7,731 bases of DNA from an uncultured Alphaproteobacteria bacterium. Lineage in GTDB: Bacteria; Pseudomonadota; Alphaproteobacteria; Rhizobiales; Beijerinckiaceae. Positions 1 through 6,018 of this stretch are shown piece after piece. The notes beneath the pieces were generated by a model, which worked only from the letters and a program-made list of their open reading frames with translations, made no database searches and was not told the DNA's origin. Position numbers and translations under genes: made by a program. The DNA lies in the NCBI GenBank assembly GCA_937903315.1, contig CALCZO010000170.1:1-7731 (forward strand), written 5' to 3'. Every line of letters starts with the position of its first letter. The stretch's first letter is position 1.

Positions 1-1
1 C

Positions 2-154
2 CATGTCAAGCTGGAGGAGGAGGACGTCTCGCGCAACCTGATCATCGACGGCGTGTTGCAGATGCGGGCGTCCAAGAGCCCGGCGGTGATTCGCGAGATG
101 CTGATCTCGTACCTGCCCGAACATCACAAGCACGACCTGGCCGAAGCGGCCTGA
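2..154 (+). CDS. motA: MotA-type flagellar stator protein, C-terminal fragment
   Basis: The window opens inside this gene, and only the last 50 residues and the TGA stop are visible. The frame starts at base 2. The visible part is a cytoplasmic tail typical of MotA/PomA proteins: a charged stretch (KLEEED), then the segment LIIDGVLQM, a run ending in SPAVIREMLISYLP, and a short charged end (EHHKHDL). MotA is the membrane partner of MotB; together they form the proton channel around the flagellar rotor, and the cytoplasmic part contacts FliG. The membrane helices lie off the left edge. The identification is helped by a complete motB starting 18 bases after the stop. A TolQ/ExbB-like protein would be the alternative, but the MotB partner argues against it. 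Confidence 0.8.
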   Translation, partial: HVKLEEEDVSRNLIIDGVLQMRASKSPAVIREMLISYLPEHHKHDLAEAA

Positions 155-172
155 GCGGGAACGGCATAGACA

Positions 173-982
173 ATGGCGCGCAAGAAGGGCGGGGGGCACG
201 GCGGCGGACATGGCTGGTTCGTCACATTTGCCGATCTGATGGGGCTGTTGATGAGCTTTTTCGTCATGCTGACCGCGTTTTCAACGCAGGATCAGAAGAA
301 GATGCAGATCGTTGCCGGCTCGATGCGCGAGGCGTTCGGGCAGTTCAAGGACAGCAAGATGGCCGGGATCGTCGAGATCGACGGCCTGCCGGTCCGTCCG
401 CACCTCAAGCATGTCGAGCGGACCACGCCGGACCGTGCAACGGATACGCCGGGGCCGCGGCAGGGCGACAAGCCGAATGATGTCGCATCGCGCGCTGCCG
501 AACGGGCTCTGGCCATGGCCGCTGCCAGCCTCCGGCAGGCGATGCAGGACCTGCCCGAACTGGCCGAGCATTCGAAGAACATCCTTGTTGAGGAAACCGC
601 CGACGGGCTGGATATCCAGATCGTCGATCAGGACGGACGAGCGATGTTCGGCGACGGCGAGAGCCAGCCATTGCCGCGCGCCCGGGCTGTCCTGACGCGC
701 CTGTCCGAGCATCTTGCGACGCTGGGCAATCCGATCCGCATCACCGGTCACGCAGCCCAGCCGCGGCGCGGCAGCCGCGAGACCGATGGCTGGCGGCTCT
801 CGACGATGCGTGCGCTCAACGTCCGCGATCTTCTGGCGGGCGCCGGCGTCGCTCCGTCGCGGTTCGAAAGCGTTGCAGGCCGGGCCGATTCCGAGCCGAT
901 GTTTCCCGACGATCCGACCTTGTCGGCCAACCGCCGGGTCTCGATCGTGCTCGTGCGCCAGATGCCGGCGCTGCCACCGTGA
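173..982 (+). CDS. motB: MotB flagellar motor stator protein (OmpA-like peptidoglycan binding)
   Basis: This 269-residue protein is complete. Residues 1-14 are a basic, Gly/His-rich cytoplasmic tail. Residues 15-37 form the single membrane helix, starting GWFVTFADLMGLL; Asp21 in FADLM matches the proton-carrying Asp32 of E. coli MotB. Residues 38-56 (STQDQKKMQIVAG) are the plug segment that keeps the unassembled channel closed. A low-complexity linker covers about 75-105. The OmpA-like domain covers about 145-262, with ITGHA at 190-194, a helix around 205-223 and NRRVSIVLV at 253-261, and anchors the stator to peptidoglycan. The domain motif reads TGHA where many relatives have TGHTD. The gene follows motA by 18 bases, so the two are probably one transcript. 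The ATG has only a weak purine-rich stretch (GCGGGAA) upstream, but the N-terminus fits the family, so the start is well supported. Confidence 0.92.
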   Translation: MARKKGGGHGGGHGWFVTFADLMGLLMSFFVMLTAFSTQDQKKMQIVAGSMREAFGQFKDSKMAGIVEIDGLPVRPHLKHVERTTPDRATDTPGPRQGDKPNDVASRAAERALAMAAASLRQAMQDLPELAEHSKNILVEETADGLDIQIVDQDGRAMFGDGESQPLPRARAVLTRLSEHLATLGNPIRITGHAAQPRRGSRETDGWRLSTMRALNVRDLLAGAGVAPSRFESVAGRADSEPMFPDDPTLSANRRVSIVLVRQMPALPP

Positions 983-991
983 TCGGGCGCG

Positions 992-3418
992 TCAATCCTT
1001 CCCGGCGCTGTGAGGCATGTTGGAGGCAATCGCCTTCCCAAGCCCGTCCATGTCGGCAATATCGACAGTGCGGCGCGGAAACGGAACGTCGATCCTCTGC
1101 GCTTTCAGCCGGCGGAAGATATCGAACATCAGCTCGCTGCGCGTCGAGGCCACCGCATCGACATCGACAAAGCACCGCAGTTCGAAATTGAGACTGAAGT
1201 CGCCGAGCCCGATGAACAGCACGATCGGAGCCGGGTCGGACAGGATCTCGAGATGCGCCAGGGCTGCGTCGAGCAGGAGCTTGCGCACCGCCTCGGGGTC
1301 GCTGTCATAGCTGACGCCGATCGGGATGATGATCCGCGTCGAGCGGTTGGCGTGCATATAGTTCTTCACGCGGCCTGAAATGAACTCGCTGTTGGGCACG
1401 ATCAGGCTGGCCCGGTCGAAGGTCTCGATCTGCGTGGCCCGAACGTTGATCCGTTTGACCTTGCCCTGTTCTTCGCCCACGACGATCCAGTCTCCGACGC
1501 GGATCGGCCGTTCCCACAGCAGGATCAGGCCCGAGACAAAGTTTCCGACGATCGATTGCAGGCCAAAACCGATGCCGAGCGAGAGCGCGCCGGCAACGAT
1601 CGTGACCTTCTCGAGCCCGAGCCCAAGATGGCTGAGAGCCAGCAGCGCTGAGGTGAAATAGCCGGTGTAGCCCAGGATCGTCGTGATCGAATTGCGCAGG
1701 CCGACGTCCATCGTCGTGTTGGGCAGGAAGACCTTGTCGAGCCAGGACTGGATGGAGCGTGTGGCAAACGCGCCGAGCAGGAACAGCGCCAGGGCAAAGG
1801 CGATTCCTGACAGCGAAATCGTGATCCCGCCAAGCTGGAAGCCGAAGAAGGCCGCCCGGATCGAGCCGAACATGTCGCCCGAATCGACGCCGAACGGCGC
1901 CAGCAGCAGAAACAGACCGGCGACATAAATCACCAGCTTGAGCACCCCTGACACAAGAATGCCGATTTGCTTGACCGCGCCTGTTCCCAGACCAGTGAAC
2001 GATGTCACCCGCCGCGTCCGCTCATGATCGGCAACCAGCCCCCGACCGATGCATTCGTCGATCAGGATTCCGAAAAGGTGGATCAGGGCCGAAATCAGCA
2101 GGACCCAGATCACCTGATCGGCCAGAAAACTGGCGAGGGCGACATAACCGGAGAGCGCGGAGACCAGCAGCGCAACGGCGATGATGCCGGAGCCCAGCCG
2201 CAGGACCATGAGGTCAGCTTCCGGATGATCGGTTGAATCCTCGTCCAGAACCCTCTTCTGCCGTGCATCGCTCAGTCTCCGGATCGTCACCAGCAGGATG
2301 GTGGCGATCAGGACGGCGGTCATGCCCCGGGCCGCAACGGTGAACGGCAGGGCAGCGGAAATGGCCTGATTGGCGGCCTCCAGGATCTTTCCGACCGACC
2401 CGATCACCAGAATTGCCAGCCCGGCCCATGACAGGCTCTGCGCCGTGGCATCGGACAGATTGAGCAGCCGCCAGAGCGGAGCACCGGGCGAAAGAATGGC
2501 GGTCACCAGCGATCTGAGCACAACCAGGGCCAGCAGGGCTGTGATGATATGCCGGACCAGCACGCCATAGCGATCGTTGTGGAAGTCGAGCAGATCGAGC
2601 ACGAGGATCGTCGCGAGGCCCAGAATCGCCGGAATCAGCATCTTGATGCCCACGCTCCGCAGCGCAGCCACGGCCTTGCGGGTGCGTGTCGGCGATGTGC
2701 TGGCGTAGGTCTGCGCGAGCCAGCGCCTTGACAGCCGGGCAACGGCGATCGTGCTGATCATGCTCAGCACGATGACGAGCAACGCACCGATCAGGCGATT
2801 GATTTCCAGATTGTTGGCCAGCTGGCGCGCCCGGAAATCCACCGAAGCAAAGAAGCTTGAGATGGCCGCGGGCACGGCCTGCACCACGTTGACCCAAAGT
2901 TGCGGGCTGATGATGCTCTGCGTCCGTTGCAGCGTGGCCTGCCTGAACAGGGTCCGGCGCTGATCGGCGATGACGATCTGCAGCTGGTCATGCCGAACCA
3001 GCAGCAGCCGTGCGACGCGGATCAGCTCGTCCGCTTCCTTTTTTTGCGCGTCCTGTTCGTCGCGGGCGCGTTTGACTTCGGCGCTCTCGGCTGGAGCCTT
3101 GTCATCGGGCTTGGGGCCGATCTGGCTCAGTCGCGCGTTGATCCCGTCCAGCCGGGGCAGTTCGCGCTCGAGGATGGCCTGCGCCTCCCTGGCGATCGGC
3201 TCGAGACGTCCCCGAAGGCGCGTCAGGATTGTGTCGTGCTGGACCTGACGTTCAAGCTGGGATTCGATCAGCCCCAGTTCCCGGTTCATGGCCTCGATGT
3301 CCATGCGGCCATGGGGCGGCGTCTGGGCCGTCGCCGGGGCTATAACGCCGCACAACAGGACGACCAATGCGAGCGCGATGCCTGTGATGCGGGAGGGGCG
3401 GGCGCCGATCAGGCGCAT
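992..3418 (-). CDS. Large MscS-family mechanosensitive channel with DUF3772-type periplasmic domain
   Basis: A multi-domain mechanosensitive channel of the inner membrane, which would release solutes on osmotic downshock. Counting from the ATG at 3418 it has 808 residues. Residues 1-31 form a clear signal peptide: MRLIGARPSR, a hydrophobic core, then ATA before Gln32. Residues 40-165 are charged and helical, probably coiled coil, and with the stretch to about 190 resemble the DUF3772 periplasmic region. Several membrane helices follow (roughly 207-229, 259-277, 286-307, 355-377, 433-453, 482-507, 532-552 and 578-597). The MscS core is at the C-terminus: pore helix with GALSLGIGFGLQSIVGNF at 610-627, then WERPIRVGDW, then the beta domain with VPNSEFISGRVKNY at 674-687. 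The start is uncertain. The frame stays open to 3547; in-frame ATGs lie at 3472, 3436 and 3418, none with a good ribosome binding site. I chose 3418 because it gives the cleanest signal peptide. The gene converges on motB with a 9-base gap. Confidence 0.88.
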   Translation of the reverse strand: MRLIGARPSRITGIALALVVLLCGVIAPATAQTPPHGRMDIEAMNRELGLIESQLERQVQHDTILTRLRGRLEPIAREAQAILERELPRLDGINARLSQIGPKPDDKAPAESAEVKRARDEQDAQKKEADELIRVARLLLVRHDQLQIVIADQRRTLFRQATLQRTQSIISPQLWVNVVQAVPAAISSFFASVDFRARQLANNLEINRLIGALLVIVLSMISTIAVARLSRRWLAQTYASTSPTRTRKAVAALRSVGIKMLIPAILGLATILVLDLLDFHNDRYGVLVRHIITALLALVVLRSLVTAILSPGAPLWRLLNLSDATAQSLSWAGLAILVIGSVGKILEAANQAISAALPFTVAARGMTAVLIATILLVTIRRLSDARQKRVLDEDSTDHPEADLMVLRLGSGIIAVALLVSALSGYVALASFLADQVIWVLLISALIHLFGILIDECIGRGLVADHERTRRVTSFTGLGTGAVKQIGILVSGVLKLVIYVAGLFLLLAPFGVDSGDMFGSIRAAFFGFQLGGITISLSGIAFALALFLLGAFATRSIQSWLDKVFLPNTTMDVGLRNSITTILGYTGYFTSALLALSHLGLGLEKVTIVAGALSLGIGFGLQSIVGNFVSGLILLWERPIRVGDWIVVGEEQGKVKRINVRATQIETFDRASLIVPNSEFISGRVKNYMHANRSTRIIIPIGVSYDSDPEAVRKLLLDAALAHLEILSDPAPIVLFIGLGDFSLNFELRCFVDVDAVASTRSELMFDIFRRLKAQRIDVPFPRRTVDIADMDGLGKAIASNMPHSAGKD

Positions 3419-3694
3419 GGGGACTGTGATGGACATGAGCGACAGAAAAAGGAGGAAATGCAGCCAAATCATAGCGACTGAACCGCGAATACCATGCTCC
3501 TCGGCGCGGTGCGACAACGAAAAGCGCCCGGCCCTGCCGGCAAGCAACCGCTAACCACGGCGCGATGAAGCCCTCGACGACGCCTGATCGGCAGGCGCAC
3601 TTAACAGTTCATGGACAGGTTTGTGACAAGACAAGCAGATGATCCCGGCATGCATTCAATAACGCTCGGGCAATGACAGTATTGGCTGGTCCGC
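3419..3694. promoter_or_regulatory. Divergent intergenic region between the channel gene and the sugar transferase gene
   Basis: These 276 bases separate two divergent genes, so both promoters should lie here. It is locally richer in A and T than the genes (for example 3600-3665 and 3441-3472). I could not assign convincing -35 and -10 boxes for either direction, nor a CtrA or EcfG-type site. TTAAC at 3601-3605 is a single half-site only. A small hairpin lies at 3581-3597. The left third may be coding if the channel starts at 3472 rather than 3418. Confidence 0.4.
3581..3597. repeat. Small perfect inverted repeat in the divergent region
   Basis: CGCCTG at 3581-3586 is exactly complementary to CAGGCG at 3592-3597, with a 5-base loop (ATCGG). 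It lies 97 bases upstream of the sugar transferase start and 162 bases upstream of the chosen channel start. It could be an operator half-site pair or an RNA hairpin in a leader. A 6-base stem may also be chance in GC-rich DNA. Confidence 0.3.
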
Positions 3695-5206
3695 ATGAAC
3701 GCTCACGTCAAGACAACGAGTCCCACCACGATTCTGGCAGGTGAGGGGAGCGATGCGCTGCTTACGACCGAGACGGTCGCGCGGCCGCAGATCGCCGCGG
3801 ATGTCCGCCTGTCGCAACCGCGCCTGATCGGCACAGTGCTGCTTGTCGATGCGCTGGTCCTTGCCGGCGCCGGGATGATGTCCGCGCTGGTGATTCCGGT
3901 GCCGACGGCGTCGGTCTGGACGATCATGGCCGTGATCGTTGCCGTGACGCTCTCGATCATCCTGCTGCACCAGCGCGCCTGGGGGTATACGATTGCCTCG
4001 CTTGCGGCCACAGGCCAGCAGGCCGGGCGTCTTGCGGGTGCCTTTGCCCTGACGTTTGCGACAGTCGTCACGCTCGCTGTTCTCATCGGAATCGATGCTG
4101 CGGCCTGGAAGGGCTGGTGGATCGCCTATGCCCTGACGGGGTTCGGACTTCTGCTCCTCGGCCGGGTCGTCGTCGCGCGCCTGATGCGGCGCTGGACCGA
4201 GCAGGGCCGCCTCGCGCGGCGCGCCGTGATCGTCGGAGGAGGCAAGCCGGTCACGGACCTCATCGATGCGTTGGCCAAGGACGGCTCGCGCGCAATCCAG
4301 ATTCTGGGATTGTTTGATGATCGAGGCGGAGAACGGTCCCCTGAACAGGTCGAAACCTACCATAAACTCGGAAAATTCGACGAACTCGTCGATTTTTGCC
4401 GCGAGCACAAGGTCGATCTGCTGATCCTGACGCTGCCCCACACTGCCGAGGCACGGATCCTGTACCTGCTCAAGAAGCTCTGGGTGCTGCCGATCGACAT
4501 TCGTATCAGCGCTCTCGGCGCCAAGCTCAAGCTGCGCCCGCGCGCCTACAGCTACATCGGCAAGGTGCCGTTCCTCGCCGTCTTCGACAAGCCGCTGACC
4601 GACTGGGGCATCGCGGTCAAGGCGGTGGAAGACCGGGTTCTTGCCGGGCTTTTGTTGGTGCTGCTTGCGCCGGTCATGGCGGCGGTCGCGCTTGCCGTAC
4701 GGCTTGATTCGCGCGGGCCGATCTTCTTCCGGCAGACCCGCTACGGCTTCAACAACGATGCCATCGGCGTCTACAAATTCCGCTCGATGTACGTCGACCA
4801 GTGCGACGCGCAGGCCAGCCGTCTGGTGACCCGCGACGATCCTCGCGTGACCCGCGTCGGGGCCTTCATCCGCAAGACGTCGCTGGATGAACTGCCACAG
4901 CTTTTCAACGTGTTGCGCGGCGAGCTGTCGATCGTCGGCCCGCGTCCCCACGCCATGCAGGCCAAGGCCGGCGGCCACATCTACGACGAGGTTGTGGAGG
5001 GCTACTTCGCCCGCCATCGCGTCAAGCCCGGCATTACCGGCTGGGCCCAGATCAACGGCTGGCGCGGCGAAACCGACACGGTCGACAAGATCGAACGGCG
5101 CGTCGAATGCGACCTGCACTATATCGACAACTGGTCGGTGTTCTTCGACCTCTACATTCTGGCGATGACGCCAGTATCGCTGGTCACAACAAAAAACGCC
5201 TACTGA
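3695..5206 (+). CDS. Undecaprenyl-phosphate glucose/galactose-1-phosphate transferase (WcaJ/ExoY-type polyprenyl PGT)
   Basis: This enzyme starts exopolysaccharide repeat-unit synthesis by moving a sugar-1-phosphate from a UDP-sugar to undecaprenyl phosphate at the cytoplasmic face of the inner membrane. It has 503 residues, the usual length for the large WcaJ-like form. A polar tail of about 40 residues is followed by four membrane helices (about 43-65, 72-92, 112-133, 141-163). A Rossmann-like CoA-binding-type domain spans about 175-285, with VIVGGGKP at 178-185. The catalytic bacterial sugar transferase domain runs from 305 to the end. It opens with a membrane-dipping helix carrying Pro326 in LLAPVMAA, then KFRSM at 361-365, SLDELPQ at 396-402 (the Asp-Glu pair expected to be catalytic), VGPRPHA at 414-420 and KPGITGWAQINGWRG at 444-458. 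The sugar, glucose or galactose, cannot be read from the sequence. An in-frame TGA at 3674 limits the start, but the ATG has no strong ribosome binding site. No other polysaccharide genes are adjacent. Confidence 0.93.
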   Translation: MNAHVKTTSPTTILAGEGSDALLTTETVARPQIAADVRLSQPRLIGTVLLVDALVLAGAGMMSALVIPVPTASVWTIMAVIVAVTLSIILLHQRAWGYTIASLAATGQQAGRLAGAFALTFATVVTLAVLIGIDAAAWKGWWIAYALTGFGLLLLGRVVVARLMRRWTEQGRLARRAVIVGGGKPVTDLIDALAKDGSRAIQILGLFDDRGGERSPEQVETYHKLGKFDELVDFCREHKVDLLILTLPHTAEARILYLLKKLWVLPIDIRISALGAKLKLRPRAYSYIGKVPFLAVFDKPLTDWGIAVKAVEDRVLAGLLLVLLAPVMAAVALAVRLDSRGPIFFRQTRYGFNNDAIGVYKFRSMYVDQCDAQASRLVTRDDPRVTRVGAFIRKTSLDELPQLFNVLRGELSIVGPRPHAMQAKAGGHIYDEVVEGYFARHRVKPGITGWAQINGWRGETDTVDKIERRVECDLHYIDNWSVFFDLYILAMTPVSLVTTKNAY

Positions 5207-5211
5207 TCGAG

Positions 5212-5225
5212 GATCAAGAGGACGG
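5212..5225. repeat. 14-base imperfect direct repeat, copy 1 (copy 2 at 5562-5575)
   Basis: GATCAAGAGGACGG here matches GATCAAGACGACGG at 5562-5575 at 13 of 14 positions in the same orientation. The two copies bracket the small glycine-rich gene at 5267-5521, about 350 bases apart. Copy 2 overlaps the right arm of the hairpin at 5542-5570. Nothing between the copies looks like a mobile element, so the repeat may be chance or the remains of a local duplication. Confidence 0.4.
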
Positions 5226-5256
5226 TCGCCGCAACTCGTGTCCGGCAGCGGCGACC
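5224..5256. terminator. Probable bidirectional terminator hairpin between convergent genes
   Basis: GGTCGCCGC at 5224-5232 is perfectly complementary to GCGGCGACC at 5248-5256, giving a 9-base GC-rich stem with a 15-base loop. It sits 18 bases after the sugar transferase stop and 11 bases after the stop of the minus-strand small gene, which is where a shared terminator of two convergent genes should be. Neither side is followed by a clear T tract, so an intrinsic terminator is likely but not certain. It could instead protect the 3' ends. Confidence 0.55.
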
Positions 5257-5266
5257 ATTCTGTGCT

Positions 5267-5521
5267 TCAGGCTGAGCGACTGCGGATGAAGCCGATGATC
5301 GCCATCAGGATGGCACCGCCGATGCCGCCTCCGGCAACCTGACCGCCGATGCCCTGAGCCAGCACAGGCAGCAGCGCGCTCAGCAATTGGCCTCCAATGC
5401 CGCCGCCAACAATGCCGGCGATTGCATTGCCGATCAGTCCGAGGCTGATGTTCTTGAACAGCGCCCCCGCGACATTGCCGCCGACAGCACCCGATACAAG
5501 CTGGATAAGCAGTTGTTCCAT
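5267..5521 (-). CDS. Small glycine-rich hydrophobic protein, function unknown
   Basis: An 84-residue protein, about a quarter of it glycine (21 of 84), almost without charge except near its ends (Glu2, Lys23, then RSR at 80-82). It has an internal repeat: IGNAIAGIVGGGIGGQLL at 30-47 is echoed by IGGQVAGGGIGGAIL at 58-72. The spaced glycines are like the glycine-zipper packing of membrane-associated proteins, so it probably inserts in or associates with the membrane, perhaps as an oligomer. I recall short proteins of this kind (beginning like M-x-Q-L-L-x-Q-L-V-x-G-A and followed by GG repeats) in Hyphomicrobiales, without known function. The start is the ATG at 5521: GGGAG lies 9 bases upstream at 5531-5535. 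A TTG directly before it, at 5524, is in frame but less likely. It is the last of the minus-strand run, 76 bases after the preceding gene. Confidence 0.75.
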   Translation of the reverse strand: MEQLLIQLVSGAVGGNVAGALFKNISLGLIGNAIAGIVGGGIGGQLLSALLPVLAQGIGGQVAGGGIGGAILMAIIGFIRSRSA

Positions 5522-5541
5522 CAATCCGTTCTCCCGTTACA

Positions 5542-5570
5542 GTCTTGATGCCCCTGGGGAAGATCAAGAC
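5542..5570 (-). promoter_or_regulatory. Leader hairpin upstream of the glycine-rich gene
   Basis: GTCTTGAT at 5542-5549 pairs perfectly with ATCAAGAC at 5563-5570. The 13-base loop contains CCCC and GGGG runs separated by one T. In the minus-strand transcript it ends 6 bases before the ribosome binding site at 5531-5535. It also lies 27 bases after the stop of the preceding gene, so it could be a terminator or processing site for that gene, but no T tract follows. A translation-control hairpin is the other reading. Confidence 0.45.
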
Positions 5571-5597
5571 GACGGATTTGCGGATTTGACAAGCGCC

Positions 5598-5903
5598 TCA
5601 GTGCTGACGGGCGCTGACCTTGACCGGAACAGCCCGGGCGATTTCACCGAGCCCGGACGGCGGGAGGGAATCGTCGCGCGATACACGCATCACCGCGGAA
5701 GCGCAGACAACAGCACCCCAAGTGACTGAAAAACCAACGAAAAGCATGATGACAGCGATGTAGCCGACCTCGGATTTCGAGACCAGCGTTCCGATGCCGC
5801 CGATGTTGAAAGACAGCATGGCGGCCGCAAAAATTGAGCCGAGCAGAATGCCGAGCCCCCAGTTGATGAAGAACAGACGCAAGACCGGACGATTGTGCGA
5901 CAC
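5598..5903 (-). CDS. Small two-helix membrane protein, function unknown
   Basis: This 101-residue protein has two hydrophobic segments, about 9-30 (LRLFFINWGLGILLGSIFAA) and 48-72 (around YIAVIMLFVGFSVTWGAVV). They are joined by a short loop containing NIGGIGTLVSKSEVG, and a polar C-terminal tail of about 29 residues follows. It is most simply an inner-membrane protein; I do not recognise a catalytic motif. The start is GTG at 5903: AGAGGA at 5911-5916 on the minus strand lies 7 bases upstream, an ideal position. The frame stays open further upstream to 6122, but that extension overlaps the kinase gene and is less hydrophobic and arginine-rich. An ATG in another frame between this ribosome binding site and the GTG leads only to a shadow frame. 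The gene starts 115 bases after the kinase stop, so co-transcription is possible but not shown. Confidence 0.7.
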   Translation of the reverse strand: MSHNRPVLRLFFINWGLGILLGSIFAAAMLSFNIGGIGTLVSKSEVGYIAVIMLFVGFSVTWGAVVCASAVMRVSRDDSLPPSGLGEIARAVPVKVSARQH

Positions 5904-5910
5904 GGGACAT

Positions 5911-5936
5911 TCCTCTGTTTGGCTCGACCGGAGCCA
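5911..5936 (-). promoter_or_regulatory. Ribosome binding site and adjoining hairpin of the GTG-start gene
   Basis: AGAGGA (TCCTCT on the plus strand at 5911-5916) sits 7 bases before the GTG at 5903 and decides that start. Three bases upstream of it, TGGCTC at 5920-5925 pairs perfectly with GAGCCA at 5931-5936 across a 5-base loop. The hairpin may influence ribosome access or stabilise the message. The stem is short and could be chance. Confidence 0.45.
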
Positions 5937-6018
5937 GGATGAAACCATTTGCCGGTGCTGCCAAGCGGAAACTTGACCGGTGGCGATTTGGCGCAGCGGG
6001 GTGCCCGCGTTGCCCTGA

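Noticed and set aside
983..991. A terminator between motB and the channel gene
   Set aside because: The gap is only 9 bases and I see no inverted repeat spanning the two gene ends.
2900..3481. A 193-codon plus-strand open frame under the N-terminal part of the channel gene
   Set aside because: It has no recognisable domain. The opposite strand has a signal peptide and helical domain consistent with the rest of the channel.
3673..3744. A 23-codon plus-strand frame overlapping the start of the sugar transferase gene
   Set aside because: It has no good ribosome binding site, and its sequence reads as the shifted frame of the transferase N-terminus, so it is probably chance.
3656..5119. A 487-codon open frame on the minus strand opposite the sugar transferase gene
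   Set aside because: It is a shadow frame in GC-rich DNA: the translation is full of Asp, Arg and Gly without a recognisable domain, while the plus strand encodes a complete conserved enzyme.
5267..5521. Naming the glycine-rich protein a DNA methyltransferase, a label I recall on some similar short database entries
   Set aside because: At 84 residues, with no SAM-binding or catalytic motif and a glycine-rich hydrophobic composition, it cannot be a methyltransferase.
5985..6018. A terminator just downstream of the kinase gene (GCGGG and CCCGC arms near 5997-6009)
   Set aside because: The stem is only 5 bases with a 3-base loop, and no T tract follows on the minus strand.
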